30,128 bases of DNA from Firmicutes bacterium CAG:24053_14 (GTDB taxonomy: Bacteria > Bacillota > Clostridia > Oscillospirales > Oscillospiraceae), in the NCBI GenBank assembly GCA_001916715.1, contig MNSZ01000058.1, forward strand, positions 148,691-178,818, in the 5' to 3' direction. Positions 14,859 through 22,629 of this stretch are shown here, piece by piece. The notes under the pieces were generated by a model. The model was not told where the DNA came from, made no database searches, and saw only the letters and a list, made by a program, of their open reading frames with translations. A program made the position numbers and the translations under genes. How positions within the stretch are numbered: the stretch's first letter is position 1; every line of letters begins with the position of its first letter.

Positions 14859-15221
14859 AGTGGCGATTTGCCGCACCTACGGATACAGTTATTGCGGTTG
14901 CCCGACCGGTGGATGCGGTGGAAACCGTGTGTGCCTCGCCACCCATTAGTGCGCTGCTGAGTTTTGTGGCTCTACCCGTAGGGAACGGATTTATCCGTTC
15001 CGCTTGTTGCATCTACTGCCGCCGTTAATACAACGGTATGCAGCAGAGGTTTTGCCTTTTGTCTTCCCCTTGCGGAGCTTGAGGGGAAGGCAATGGGGAG
15101 CGGTGCAAAATACTCAGCATCGCACTAATGGGTGGCGAGGCAACCACGGTTTCCTCCATTGTTTTGATACCGGGATACCGCAATATGCGTATCCGCAGAT
15201 GCGTCAAAGCGCCTCTAAAAA
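14854..15221. repeat. MITE-like ~370-bp imperfect palindromic element
   Basis: The left arm (about 14854-14970) and right arm (about 15102-15221) are imperfect inverted copies. The outer ends read TTTTTAGTGGCG and, in reverse complement, TTTTTAGAGGCG. The inner block 14921-14954 matches 15120-15153 inverted at 32 of 34 positions. The centre holds further hairpins: GGAACGGAT/ATCCGTTCC (14982-15001) and CTTCCCCT/AGGGGAAG (15063-15089). No protein is encoded. The design fits a non-autonomous miniature transposable element or a palindromic intergenic repeat. No clear target duplication was identified. Confidence 0.7.
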
Positions 15222-15229
15222 TGTATAAT
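15201..15229 (+). promoter_or_regulatory. Promoter of the SLH protein gene
   Basis: A perfect TATAAT at 15224-15229 has a weak -35 (GCGTCA, 15201-15206) 17 bp upstream. The -35 region lies inside the right end of the palindromic element. The start would be near 15236. Confidence 0.5.
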
Positions 15230-15246
15230 AATATAAAAAATTCACA

Positions 15247-15280
15247 AAATACCTCCGTAGAAAATTTTACGGAGGTATTT
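15247..15280 (+). promoter_or_regulatory. Hairpin that buries the Shine-Dalgarno of the SLH gene
   Basis: The arms 15247-15259 and 15268-15280 form a perfect 13-bp stem with an 8-base loop. The right arm contains the whole GGAGG (15271-15275) eight bases before the ATG. In the mRNA the ribosome site would be paired, a layout seen in RNA thermometers and other translational switches. Confidence 0.75.
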
Positions 15281-15283
15281 CTT

Positions 15284-16168
15284 ATGCGCAAATATATTGC
15301 AGCCGTGCTGGCGTGCCTTTCGCTGTGCGCGCTTATGCTTCCGGCTCTGGCCGACAGCTCCGCGCCGGTCGCGGAAAACTTCGAGTTCGAGACCTACCGC
15401 GGCGTGTCCTTCGGCGGTCGGCTCGCCGCCGTCGATCCCGAGGGCGACGCGGTGAGCTTCGAGATCACCACCCAGCCCAAAAAGGGCAGCATCGAGCTTA
15501 GCGACGACGGCAGCTTCGTCTATTCCCCCATCGACGGCAAGCGCGGCCGCGACTACTTCGGCTATAAGGCAATCGACGCCGACGGCAACCGCTCGCAGGA
15601 GGCGACGGTCATAATCAGGCTCGTCAAAAACAAAAGCGTCAGCTATGTCGATATGGGCGGCAGCGCAAGCTATTGCAGCGCCGTGCGCCTTGCCGAGTGC
15701 GGCGCGTTTATCGGCAAGCAGATCGGCGGCGACTATTACTTCGAGCCGCAGAAAACGCTCAGCCGCGGCGAGTTCACCGCAATGTGTCTGAACGTCGCCG
15801 GCGAAAACATGCTGCGCGGCGTCGTCAGCACCGGGTTTACCGACGACGGCAGCATCCCCGACTGGCAGCGCGCCTATGTCGCGAGCGCGGTCAAGGACGG
15901 CGTTGTCAAGGGGCGCGAGGGCGCTGTGTTCGACGCCGGTGCCGATATCAGCCGCGCCGAGGCCGCCGTTATGCTCGACAGGCTGCTCAGCCTTGCCGAC
16001 GTGAGCTGCGCGGATACCGCCGCCGTGCCGACCTGGGCCGCACAGTCGGCAGCCAACCTCGACGCATGCGGAATCGCAAGCCTTGAAAGCGTCGATTCCT
16101 CTCCCCTCACCCACGCCGAGGCCGCCGACATGCTCGCCGCAGCCATGGACGTTCTCGCCCGGCGCTGA
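15284..16168 (+). CDS. Exported protein: cadherin/Ig-like domain plus S-layer homology domains
   Basis: This is a 294-residue surface protein. ATG 15284 follows GGAGG by eight bases; the frame is open further upstream but that part lies in the palindromic repeat. Residues 1-23 are a signal peptide (cleavage after PALA). Residues ~28-112 form a tandem cadherin-like or Ig-like domain (DPEGDAVSFEITTQPKKGSI, then GSFVYSPIDGKRGRDYFGYK). Residues ~120-294 form three SLH units, clearest in FTDDGSIPDWQRAYVASAVK and ISRAEAAVMLDRLL. SLH units bind pyruvylated secondary cell-wall polymer, so the protein is probably anchored to the wall. It may take part in envelope structure. GC content is high, unlike the previous gene. 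Confidence 0.88.
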   Translation: MRKYIAAVLACLSLCALMLPALADSSAPVAENFEFETYRGVSFGGRLAAVDPEGDAVSFEITTQPKKGSIELSDDGSFVYSPIDGKRGRDYFGYKAIDADGNRSQEATVIIRLVKNKSVSYVDMGGSASYCSAVRLAECGAFIGKQIGGDYYFEPQKTLSRGEFTAMCLNVAGENMLRGVVSTGFTDDGSIPDWQRAYVASAVKDGVVKGREGAVFDAGADISRAEAAVMLDRLLSLADVSCADTAAVPTWAAQSAANLDACGIASLESVDSSPLTHAEAADMLAAAMDVLARR

Positions 16169-16171
16169 GGC

Positions 16172-16200
16172 TTGCGCCGGCGCGCGCAGCGGTGTATAAT
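16172..16200 (+). promoter_or_regulatory. Promoter of the phzF-like gene
   Basis: TTGCGC (16172-16177), a 17-bp spacer and a perfect TATAAT (16195-16200) place the start near 16207, only ~19 nt before the ATG. Confidence 0.6.
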
Positions 16201-16225
16201 GCCTCTATGCAAAGGAGGCATTAAA

Positions 16226-17002
16226 ATGAAGCAATATGTTGTTGACGCGTTCACCGACAAGGTCTTTGCCGGAAATCCGGCCGCGGTGTGCGTTATGGAT
16301 AAGTGGCTCAGCGATGAGCTGATGATGAAGATAACCGTCGAAAACAACCTCTCCGAGACCGCGTTCTGCGTCAAGGAGGGCAGAAATTATCATCTGCGCT
16401 GGTTCACCCCCGGCGGCGAGATCGACCTGTGCGGCCACGCGACGCTCGCTACGGCGTATGTGATCCTGCACTTTGTCGAGCCGGAGCTGACTCAAGTGCG
16501 CTTTGACACGCTCAGCGGCGAGCTTATCGTTACGAAAAACGGCGAGCTGCTCGAAATGGTATTCCCGGCCTACAAGCTCAAGCCCGTCGAGGTCACGGAC
16601 GCGATGACCGAGGTCATCGGCGCAAGACCCACGGCGGCGTTCATGGGGCGCGATCTGCTGTGCGTCGTGGACAGCGAGGACGTTGTGCGCGGCTGCGCAC
16701 CGGATATGGCGAAGGTCATGCAGCTTGACGGTCTGCTGCTGCACGTCACTGCTAAGGGCGCGGATTTTGACTGCGTTTCGCGCAGCTTTGCACCCAAGTG
16801 CAACGTGCCGGAGGATCCCGTGTGCGGCTCGGGTCACTGCCACATCATCCCCTACTGGGCAAAGGAGCTTGGCAAAGCCGAACTTACCGCCTATCAGGCC
16901 TCGCGCCGCGGCGGCGTTCTGTACACCCGGCTCGACGGTGACAAGGTCATCCTCGCCGGTAAGGCCGCGCTGTTCAGCCAAGCGGAAATTTATATCGACT
17001 GA
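16226..17002 (+). CDS. PhzF family isomerase-like protein
   Basis: This is a 258-residue protein of the PhzF/DapF-like fold (two alpha/beta hot-dog halves). The start KQYVVDAFTDKVFAGNPAAV and the motif NNLSETAFC are typical; Glu44 corresponds to the catalytic Glu45 of PhzF. TPGGEIDLCGHATLA and the second-half EDPVCGSGHC motif complete the active-site pattern. AAAGGAGG lies seven bases before ATG 16226, and the longer open frame upstream overlaps the promoter. PhzF relatives isomerise or epimerise small metabolites. There are no phenazine genes here, so the substrate is unknown. It is transcribed alone and ends at two hairpins. Confidence 0.93.
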   Translation: MKQYVVDAFTDKVFAGNPAAVCVMDKWLSDELMMKITVENNLSETAFCVKEGRNYHLRWFTPGGEIDLCGHATLATAYVILHFVEPELTQVRFDTLSGELIVTKNGELLEMVFPAYKLKPVEVTDAMTEVIGARPTAAFMGRDLLCVVDSEDVVRGCAPDMAKVMQLDGLLLHVTAKGADFDCVSRSFAPKCNVPEDPVCGSGHCHIIPYWAKELGKAELTAYQASRRGGVLYTRLDGDKVILAGKAALFSQAEIYID

Positions 17003-17003
17003 T

Positions 17004-17040
17004 CTTAACCGGTTGCTTCTTTTTGGAGCAACCGGTTAAG
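17004..17040. terminator. Strong hairpin after the phzF-like gene
   Basis: A perfect 14-bp stem (17004-17017 with 17027-17040) starts right after the stop codon. There is no T-tract outside it, so it may act with the second hairpin at 17054-17079 or stabilise the 3' end. It lies between convergent genes. Confidence 0.6.
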
Positions 17041-17053
17041 CATGTCAAAGAAT

Positions 17054-17079
17054 CGGAAGTGATAATCCTTCCGGTTTTT
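17054..17079 (+). terminator. Intrinsic terminator of the phzF-like gene
   Basis: The stem CGGAAG/CTTCCG (17054-17059 with 17068-17073) is followed by GG and five T. The T-tract touches the stop codon of the convergent XRE gene. Confidence 0.7.
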
Positions 17080-17279
17080 CACTTATCAATATATTCAGCA
17101 ATATCCTCAAGGCCGCAATTCAATATTCTGCATAGCTGATCAAGCGTGTATGTGTTTACATTCTCGTTTTTCCTAAGCCTGTCAAGCTGTTCTGTGCTCA
17201 TCTTGTATTCTTTTATCAGCTTATACTGCGATAATCCGCGTTCTTTCATGGTTTTCCACAGACGGTCAAAAACTATCAT
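17079..17279 (-). CDS. Small XRE (Cro/CI-type) helix-turn-helix protein
   Basis: This is a 66-residue single-domain DNA-binding protein. The HTH is visible as LSQYKLIKEYKMSTEQLDRL, followed by NTYTLDQLCRILNCGLEDIAEYI, the usual five-helix Cro/CI arrangement in which DQLCRIL and DI-x-x-YI are typical of short Firmicute XRE regulators. ATG 17279 has GAGGTG six bases upstream. It is divergent from a small lipoprotein gene and may regulate the short region between them. The length is normal for stand-alone members of this type. The target is unknown. Confidence 0.88.
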   Translation of the reverse strand: MIVFDRLWKTMKERGLSQYKLIKEYKMSTEQLDRLRKNENVNTYTLDQLCRILNCGLEDIAEYIDK

Positions 17280-17300
17280 AGCACACCTCTTTTTAGTTTA

Positions 17301-17309
17301 TGCTACAAT
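17301..17309 (+). promoter_or_regulatory. Extended -10 promoter of the lipoprotein gene
   Basis: TGCTACAAT is an extended -10 element (TG-n-TACAAT) with no recognisable -35. The start would be near 17316, leaving about 11 nt of leader before the ATG at 17327. Confidence 0.45.
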
Positions 17310-17326
17310 CGTATTTTGTTGCTTAG

Positions 17327-17806
17327 ATGAAAATGAATGCAAAGAGAATTATCGCCTTATTATTGGCACTGGTGATGGTATTTGCACTTGCAGCATGCGG
17401 CAAAGATGATGGTAGTTCCGAAACGGGGTCTGACAGCGTCCCCGGCACCACTGATTTAACTCAAGCGGATGCAGAACAATTAGCAAAAGAATACGTTACC
17501 AGTGGGGACGGCGCATACAAAATTTTAGATAAAGTAGAATCAGACGCACCAAGAACGAATAAAATAAGCGTTCCAAGAATAGGCAGCGTTGATATTGCAA
17601 ACGACACTGTTGAGAAATCCGGTTCAACATGCTACAGGGTTACCGTGAAAGGCACTACTAATGCCTATGATGAATATGGGCAGTACTTAGATTCTTTTGT
17701 ATATGAATACGAATTATATATAAAAACTCAAGTCGTCGGTGAACCTACAGTTACAAACGCAATAATCGGCGGCACTGATGAATGGGTTTGGGTTAATCCG
17801 CAATGA
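17327..17806 (+). CDS. Small lipoprotein of unknown function
   Basis: This is a 159-residue exported lipoprotein. The N-terminus MKMNAKRIIALLLALVMVFA ends in the lipobox LAAC, with Cys24 the lipidated residue. A Ser/Gly/Asp-rich linker follows, then a ~120-residue folded part with alternating beta-type sequence (CYRVTVKGTTNAYDEYG, FVYEYELYIKTQVVG). ATG 17327 or ATG 17333 may be used; neither has a clear Shine-Dalgarno sequence. It is AT-richer than the flanking genes and divergent from the XRE regulator. I recognise no domain. The two divergent small genes could form a small acquired regulatory pair; this is speculation. Confidence 0.8.
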   Translation: MKMNAKRIIALLLALVMVFALAACGKDDGSSETGSDSVPGTTDLTQADAEQLAKEYVTSGDGAYKILDKVESDAPRTNKISVPRIGSVDIANDTVEKSGSTCYRVTVKGTTNAYDEYGQYLDSFVYEYELYIKTQVVGEPTVTNAIIGGTDEWVWVNPQ

Positions 17807-17813
17807 TTGCTAT

Positions 17814-17858
17814 AAATAAACCTGTTGCAGAGCATAGGCTCCGCAGCAGGTTTTATTT
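17814..17858. terminator. Bidirectional terminator between lipoprotein and rqcH
   Basis: A 13-bp stem with one mismatch (17821-17833 with 17838-17850) has loop ATAG. Rightward it is followed by TTTTATTT; leftward the flanking AAATAAA gives TTTATTT. It serves both convergent genes. Confidence 0.85.
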
Positions 17859-19574
17859 CACTCTCAAATTTTCGGCAAGCGCTTCATCCGCCGAGACGGA
17901 GACGGTGCTGTAGTCTGTGTATATGACCTTGCCGGGCAGCGAACCGGAGGGCTTGCGCACGTTGCGCACCATGGTGTAATCGACCTGTGTTTTGCCGCCC
18001 TCGCGTGCCTGCGAATAGAAAACGGCAAGGCTTGCGGCTTCCTCTATCGTTTTCTCCGGCGGAGTAAGGCCGTCGCATGATATGATAACGTGGCTGCCGT
18101 GGACGGTTTTCGTGTGCAGCCAGATATCCGTGCGCCGCGCGGTTTTCGTCGTCAGCTCATCGTTTTGCGCGTTGCTGCGGCCGACAAGGATCTCAAAGCC
18201 ATCGGACGAGGCAAAGCGCATGGGTCCTTGCTTTTTATGCTTGCGCTCTTTTGTGCCGCGCTGCTTTTTGATATAGCCCGTGCCGACAAGCTCGGCTTTG
18301 ATCTCGGCAAGATCGTCCTCGGTTTCGGCGCGCTCGGTTTCGTCAAGGACGCTGTTTAAATACTCAAGCTGCTTTTCGCCGTCGGCTATGAGAGCCGTGA
18401 GGTGCGTCTGCGCGGTTTTGAGCTTGTTATACTCCTTGAACATTGCCGCGGCGTTACTCTGCGGCGTTTTGAGGACATCGAGCTTTATCGTGCGCTGAGG
18501 GCAATCCGGCTCGTAATAATCCTCGACGGTCACCGAGCTGTCGCCTTTCTTTACACGATAGAGATTTGCCGTCAGAAGCTCTGCATTGCGGCGGATCTCA
18601 TCGCGCTCCGAGCACTTCTGAAGCTCGGTTTTCTGCACTGCAAGCTTTCGCGCAATGCGGTCGCGCGCGGTTTTGACGTGGTGGCTAAGCTCCTTAGAGC
18701 GTCTGCGGCGGCGCTCCATGATATCGCGCTTTGAGTAGTATGCGTCAAGAAGCTCCGAGAAGCTTTCAAACTCTCGCGCATCGTAGACTCCGGCATACTG
18801 CTTGAGCTGCATGAAGGAATACTCCTTCGGCTTTCCTTCCTCGGTGAGCAAGGTCGGCGTAAGCTCCCCTGCCCTGACGCTTTCAAGAAACGCGCCGATC
18901 GCCTCGGGCAGGAATGCGGCGTTATCTCCGCTGCGGCAGGCAAGCTCGCGGCACACAAGCGGCGAGAGTCCGGAAAAGCTGTCCATTATACGCTTGTCCG
19001 TGCTTTTGCCGGCGTCGGACTGCGCAAGCGTCTGCGCTATCTCTTCCTGCGACAGGTCAAAAATGAGCGGCTTGCGCTGCTTCGGCGGCAGGCGATATAT
19101 CATGCCCGGCAGCAGCCTGCGCTCGGCGTCGCCGCCGTAGTCCATGCGGCGCAGACAGTCGATTATTCGCCCGTCCGAGCCTATGAGCACGAGGTTCGAG
19201 CTTCTTCCCATCAGCTCCACGGCAAGGCGCAGATCAACATTGTCGCCAAGCTCGTTGCGCGATGTTATGTTAACCATTGCGAGGCGTTCCCAGTTCGGCT
19301 GCTCTATTGCCTCTATCCTGCCGCCTGTGAGATATTTGCGCAGCAGCATGCAGAACATCGGCGGCTCGGCCGGATTTTCAAAGCTCATTTTCGTCTGCTG
19401 CAATCTGCCGCTGCCGGCCCCTGCGTCAATGAGCAGGCGCATATTCTCGTCCCCGCGAACGGAGAGGACGATCTTATCGCGCTCGGGCTGCTGGACCTTG
19501 TCGATCCTCGCGCCTATGATCTTCGGCCGCAGCTCGGCTATTATTCCTGATAACAGTATTGCATCAAGCGCCAT
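17853..19574 (-). CDS. rqcH: Rqc2/RqcH ribosome quality control protein (NFACT family)
   Basis: This is a 573-residue NFACT protein that binds stalled 50S-peptidyl-tRNA complexes and adds C-terminal alanine tails. The NFACT-N domain (about 1-200) begins MALDAILLSGIIAEL and includes VELMGRSSNLVLIG. Helix-hairpin-helix and coiled-coil regions lie at about 200-430 (MERRRRRSKELSHHVKTARD). The NFACT-R domain follows (FASSDGFEILVGRSNAQND, then TDIWLHTKTVHGSHVII). The Asp-Arg pair needed for tailing in characterised homologues appears here as Glu96-Arg97, a conservative change that rests on my hand alignment. ATG 19574 has GGAGGG five bases upstream and overlaps the end of mrnC by 11 bases, so it is translated in the uppP-ftsK-mrnC-rqcH series. 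Confidence 0.95.
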   Translation of the reverse strand: MALDAILLSGIIAELRPKIIGARIDKVQQPERDKIVLSVRGDENMRLLIDAGAGSGRLQQTKMSFENPAEPPMFCMLLRKYLTGGRIEAIEQPNWERLAMVNITSRNELGDNVDLRLAVELMGRSSNLVLIGSDGRIIDCLRRMDYGGDAERRLLPGMIYRLPPKQRKPLIFDLSQEEIAQTLAQSDAGKSTDKRIMDSFSGLSPLVCRELACRSGDNAAFLPEAIGAFLESVRAGELTPTLLTEEGKPKEYSFMQLKQYAGVYDAREFESFSELLDAYYSKRDIMERRRRRSKELSHHVKTARDRIARKLAVQKTELQKCSERDEIRRNAELLTANLYRVKKGDSSVTVEDYYEPDCPQRTIKLDVLKTPQSNAAAMFKEYNKLKTAQTHLTALIADGEKQLEYLNSVLDETERAETEDDLAEIKAELVGTGYIKKQRGTKERKHKKQGPMRFASSDGFEILVGRSNAQNDELTTKTARRTDIWLHTKTVHGSHVIISCDGLTPPEKTIEEAASLAVFYSQAREGGKTQVDYTMVRNVRKPSGSLPGKVIYTDYSTVSVSADEALAENLRVK

Positions 19575-19977
19575 GGTGACCCTCCGCGCAAACCGCGTAC
19601 AGCTCGTTTATCCGCTGCGTTTTTCCCTGAAGATACAGCCAGCCGAACAGCGCCTCAAGCCCGGTGGCGGCGTGATACTGCGCAATGTCGGCCTTATGCG
19701 GCACGGAATTTACCTTTGCGTTGCGGCCGCGTTTGTAGACATACATTTCGTCTTCGTCAAGCAGCGGCAGAAGCCTTTCGGCCGCCTCGGCCTGAGCCGG
19801 GGCGTTGACTATCGCGACCGTTTTTTTGTGCAGCTCGGTCACTTTTTTGTTTCCGTCGGCGCACAGCATGGTGCGCGTCAAAAGCTCATACACTCCGTCG
19901 CCGATATGCGCAAGGCCGAGCATGCTTATGTTGTTTATATCGCTTTTCTCCATCCGAGGGCAGAAATAATCGTTCAT
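19564..19977 (-). CDS. mrnC: Mini-ribonuclease III
   Basis: This is a 137-residue Mini-RNase III: an RNase III catalytic domain without a double-stranded RNA-binding domain, which matures 23S rRNA in Firmicutes. The signature LGLAHIGDGVYELL carries the catalytic Asp27; the canonical form is YIGDAVYELYVR. NSVPHKADIAQYHAATGLEALFGWLYL is the second signature with the second acidic cluster. ATG 19977 is used because GGAG lies six bases before it; a TTG seven codons upstream lies within the hairpin region. In other Firmicutes the gene usually sits near cysS; here it lies between ftsK and rqcH, which still fits translation and RNA maintenance. Confidence 0.94.
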   Translation of the reverse strand: MNDYFCPRMEKSDINNISMLGLAHIGDGVYELLTRTMLCADGNKKVTELHKKTVAIVNAPAQAEAAERLLPLLDEDEMYVYKRGRNAKVNSVPHKADIAQYHAATGLEALFGWLYLQGKTQRINELYAVCAEGHHGA

Positions 19978-19995
19978 ATCAGTCTCCAAATCAAG

Positions 19996-20027
19996 CAAGG
20001 GCGGTCACATTATGTTAACCGCCCTTG
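19996..20027 (-). promoter_or_regulatory. Hairpin between ftsK and mrnC
   Basis: A perfect 10-bp stem (19996-20005 with 20018-20027) lies just after the ftsK stop. Read leftward it is followed by CTTGATTTGG, a poor T-tract, so it is more likely a partial terminator or processing site than a full stop. Confidence 0.5.
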
Positions 20028-20031
20028 TGTT

Positions 20032-22608
20032 TTACATATCGTCGATCTCGTCGGCAAACTCCGTCTTAATTTGCAGCGTTTCGGTAGGTGCCGTGCCCTG
20101 AGTGGTCTGCATTTCGAGCCACTGGTCGCGCGTTATGAGTATCTGGCGCGGCTTTGAGCCTTCAAACGGGCCGATGATGCCCATTTCCTCCATCTGATCT
20201 ACTATGCGCGCAGCGCGCGAATAGCCGAGCTTCAGTCGGCGCTGAAGCATCGACACGGACGCCTGCTTGGTATCGAAAATAACATCGACCGCCTGCGGCA
20301 GCAGCTCGTCATAGTCGGGCTTGCCCGACGGCTCGTCATCGTCGCCGCGGCCCTTGCCGTTTGCGCCCTTATCCTCGGCGGCTTTTTCGATCTGCGCCAT
20401 GACGTCCTCGCTGTACTGCGCGGTGGACTGGCGCTTTATAAACTGAACGATCGAGTCGCGCTCATCGTCGCTGACGAATGCGCCCTGCACGCGCAGAGGC
20501 TTGCCGCAGCCTATGGGGGCATACAGCATATCGCCCATGCCGATAAGCTTCTCCGCTCCGGCATTATCGAGGATAATGCGGCTTTCAAGCGCGGAGGACA
20601 CGGCAAACGCAATGCGGCTCGGGATATTGGCCTTCATAAGGCCGGTGATAACGTCGGCCGAGGGTCGCTGAGTTGCGATAACAAGGTGCATACCGGCGGC
20701 GCGGCCCATCTGGGCGACGCGGCAGATGCTCTCTTCAACGTCCTTAGACGCAACGAGCATGAGGTCTGCAAGCTCGTCGATGACAATAACGATGCTCGGC
20801 ATCTTCGGCTGCCCGTTTTCGGCAAGGTGCTCGTTATATGCCTCAAGGCTTCTTACGCCAAGCTCGGAGAACAGCCTGTATCGCTTCAGCATCTCCGTAA
20901 CCGCCCACTGGAGCGCACCGGCTGCCTTCTTCGGGTCGGTGACAACAGGTATATACAGGTGCGGAATGCCGTTATAAACGCCAAGCTCGACCATTTTGGG
21001 GTCGATCATGATGAGCTTGACCTCATCGGGATCGGATTTATACAGAAGGCTTATTATAAGCGAGTTCATGCACACCGATTTGCCCGAGCCGGTAGTGCCT
21101 GCAATGAGTAGGTGCGGAAGCTTTGCTATGTTGCCGACTACCGCCTGACCGGCAATGTCCTTGCCGATGGCAAAGCTGAGCTTTGACTTGGACGAGGCAA
21201 AGCGCGGCGAGTCGATTATATCGCGCAGGTAAACGGTGCTTATGATCTTATTCGGCACTTCGATGCCGACGGTGGATATCTTATCGGGTATCGGCGCAAT
21301 GCGCACGCTCACAACGCCGAGGGCAAGCGCGATATCGCCGGCAAGGTTTGTGAGCCTGCTGAGCTTCACGCCCTGGTCAAGCTCAAGATCATAGCGCGTG
21401 ACCGTGGGACCTCGGGTCGTGTCAACTATTCTTGCCGACACGCCGAAGCTCTTTATCGTATTCTCAAGGCGCTCGCGGTTCGTGCGCAGCTCCTCATCGG
21501 AGTTTGACGCGACCGCGTGACCCTTTTTGAGCAGGAATATCGGCGGCTTTTCGTACTCGCCGTCGCTCGTTGCCGACTCAATGGCGTTGCGTATCGCCTC
21601 CGTCTCGGCCGCGACCTCGGCTGCGGATGCCTTTTTCGGCGGATCGGACACCGCCGCCGTTTTCACGGCTCCCTCGTCGGTCATTTTCACAGCCGAAATG
21701 CCCGTCAGCGCCTCGACCTCCTCAATGGTCATAGGCTCAACGTCGGCAGAAGCCTTTGCCGGCTTTGCCTTCGCGCTTTTTTTGCCGAACAGGCCGCCGT
21801 CCTTTTTCGGTGCAGGCTCTTCCTTCACCGTAGGCTCCTCGGAGGCTGCCGATTTTTTTGCAAACGCAGGCTCATCGTCAAGCGGAATATCTATCGCACG
21901 GCGGCGGGCTTTTTTGGTTTTCTCGGCCTCCTGCTCCGCATCCTGCGCCGGGGCAGGCTCGGCAATGGCGGCAGCCGAATTTGTCTTTTTCTCCGGCTTT
22001 TCGGCCGGATCTGCGCGGAAGAACTCAAAAAGCTTTTTCGGCGTTATGCTAAGCGCCGACAGCGCAAAGAATATAAACGCCAGCAGGAGCACGATAGCCG
22101 CGCCGTATATGCTGAACGCCTTTTCCAGCGCAAATGCTATGAGCGTTCCGAGAACGCCGGCACACAACATTTTCTTGCCGCCGGAATAGAGCGTTCCGAA
22201 CAGCTCGCCGACGCCGCTGAGGTTATCCACAACGACCTGCGACAGCAGAAGGTTTACAAGCGCGCCTGCCAAAAGAGGCAGAAGCAGAGTCGCCGTCATG
22301 CGCCATGTGCACGGTCTTTCCCTGTTAAATGCCAGAATATACGCTGCAAGCAGAAACACCGGTGCACAGATCCAGAAGCCATAGCCGAAAAGGCCCTTCA
22401 GGAGCGAGCACAGCCAGCCGACAACAACACCGTCATGCGCAAATATGCCTATAACGACGAGAACGGCGGCAAACAAAAAGCACGCAGCGGCTATTATTCT
22501 CCGGGCAGGGTTAGTCGCAGGCTCGGTACTGTTCGGCTTTTTTGCCGACTGCGAGGACTGGTTTTTGCCGGAACTATTGGATTTTTTCTTTGTAGCGGTT
22601 TGCGCCAT
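20032..22608 (-). CDS. ftsK: DNA translocase FtsK/SpoIIIE
   Basis: This is an 858-residue septal DNA pump that moves chromosome DNA during division or sporulation. Residues 1-34 are a basic cytoplasmic tail. Four membrane segments lie at about 37-185, and an Ala/Pro/Lys-rich linker with low-complexity character at about 200-340. The motor follows, with the Walker A motif GTTGSGKS (504-511) and Walker B IVIVIDELAD (Asp611). The C-terminal gamma winged helix (SVSMLQRRLKLGYSRAARIVDQME) recognises orienting sequences. ATG 22608 was chosen; its ribosome binding site is weak (CAGG). It follows uppP by 21 bases, suggesting one transcript. The length and domain order are normal. Confidence 0.97.
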   Translation of the reverse strand: MAQTATKKKSNSSGKNQSSQSAKKPNSTEPATNPARRIIAAACFLFAAVLVVIGIFAHDGVVVGWLCSLLKGLFGYGFWICAPVFLLAAYILAFNRERPCTWRMTATLLLPLLAGALVNLLLSQVVVDNLSGVGELFGTLYSGGKKMLCAGVLGTLIAFALEKAFSIYGAAIVLLLAFIFFALSALSITPKKLFEFFRADPAEKPEKKTNSAAAIAEPAPAQDAEQEAEKTKKARRRAIDIPLDDEPAFAKKSAASEEPTVKEEPAPKKDGGLFGKKSAKAKPAKASADVEPMTIEEVEALTGISAVKMTDEGAVKTAAVSDPPKKASAAEVAAETEAIRNAIESATSDGEYEKPPIFLLKKGHAVASNSDEELRTNRERLENTIKSFGVSARIVDTTRGPTVTRYDLELDQGVKLSRLTNLAGDIALALGVVSVRIAPIPDKISTVGIEVPNKIISTVYLRDIIDSPRFASSKSKLSFAIGKDIAGQAVVGNIAKLPHLLIAGTTGSGKSVCMNSLIISLLYKSDPDEVKLIMIDPKMVELGVYNGIPHLYIPVVTDPKKAAGALQWAVTEMLKRYRLFSELGVRSLEAYNEHLAENGQPKMPSIVIVIDELADLMLVASKDVEESICRVAQMGRAAGMHLVIATQRPSADVITGLMKANIPSRIAFAVSSALESRIILDNAGAEKLIGMGDMLYAPIGCGKPLRVQGAFVSDDERDSIVQFIKRQSTAQYSEDVMAQIEKAAEDKGANGKGRGDDDEPSGKPDYDELLPQAVDVIFDTKQASVSMLQRRLKLGYSRAARIVDQMEEMGIIGPFEGSKPRQILITRDQWLEMQTTQGTAPTETLQIKTEFADEIDDM

Positions 22609-22629
22609 TATTCAGCTTACCTGCCTTTA

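Noticed and set aside
15004..15291. Small frames within 15004-15291 on both strands
   Set aside because: They fall in the palindromic element and have no ribosome sites or protein character.
15242..16114. Leftward 290-codon frame opposite the SLH gene
   Set aside because: It is antisense to a gene with a signal peptide and SLH domains, and lacks its own ribosome site.
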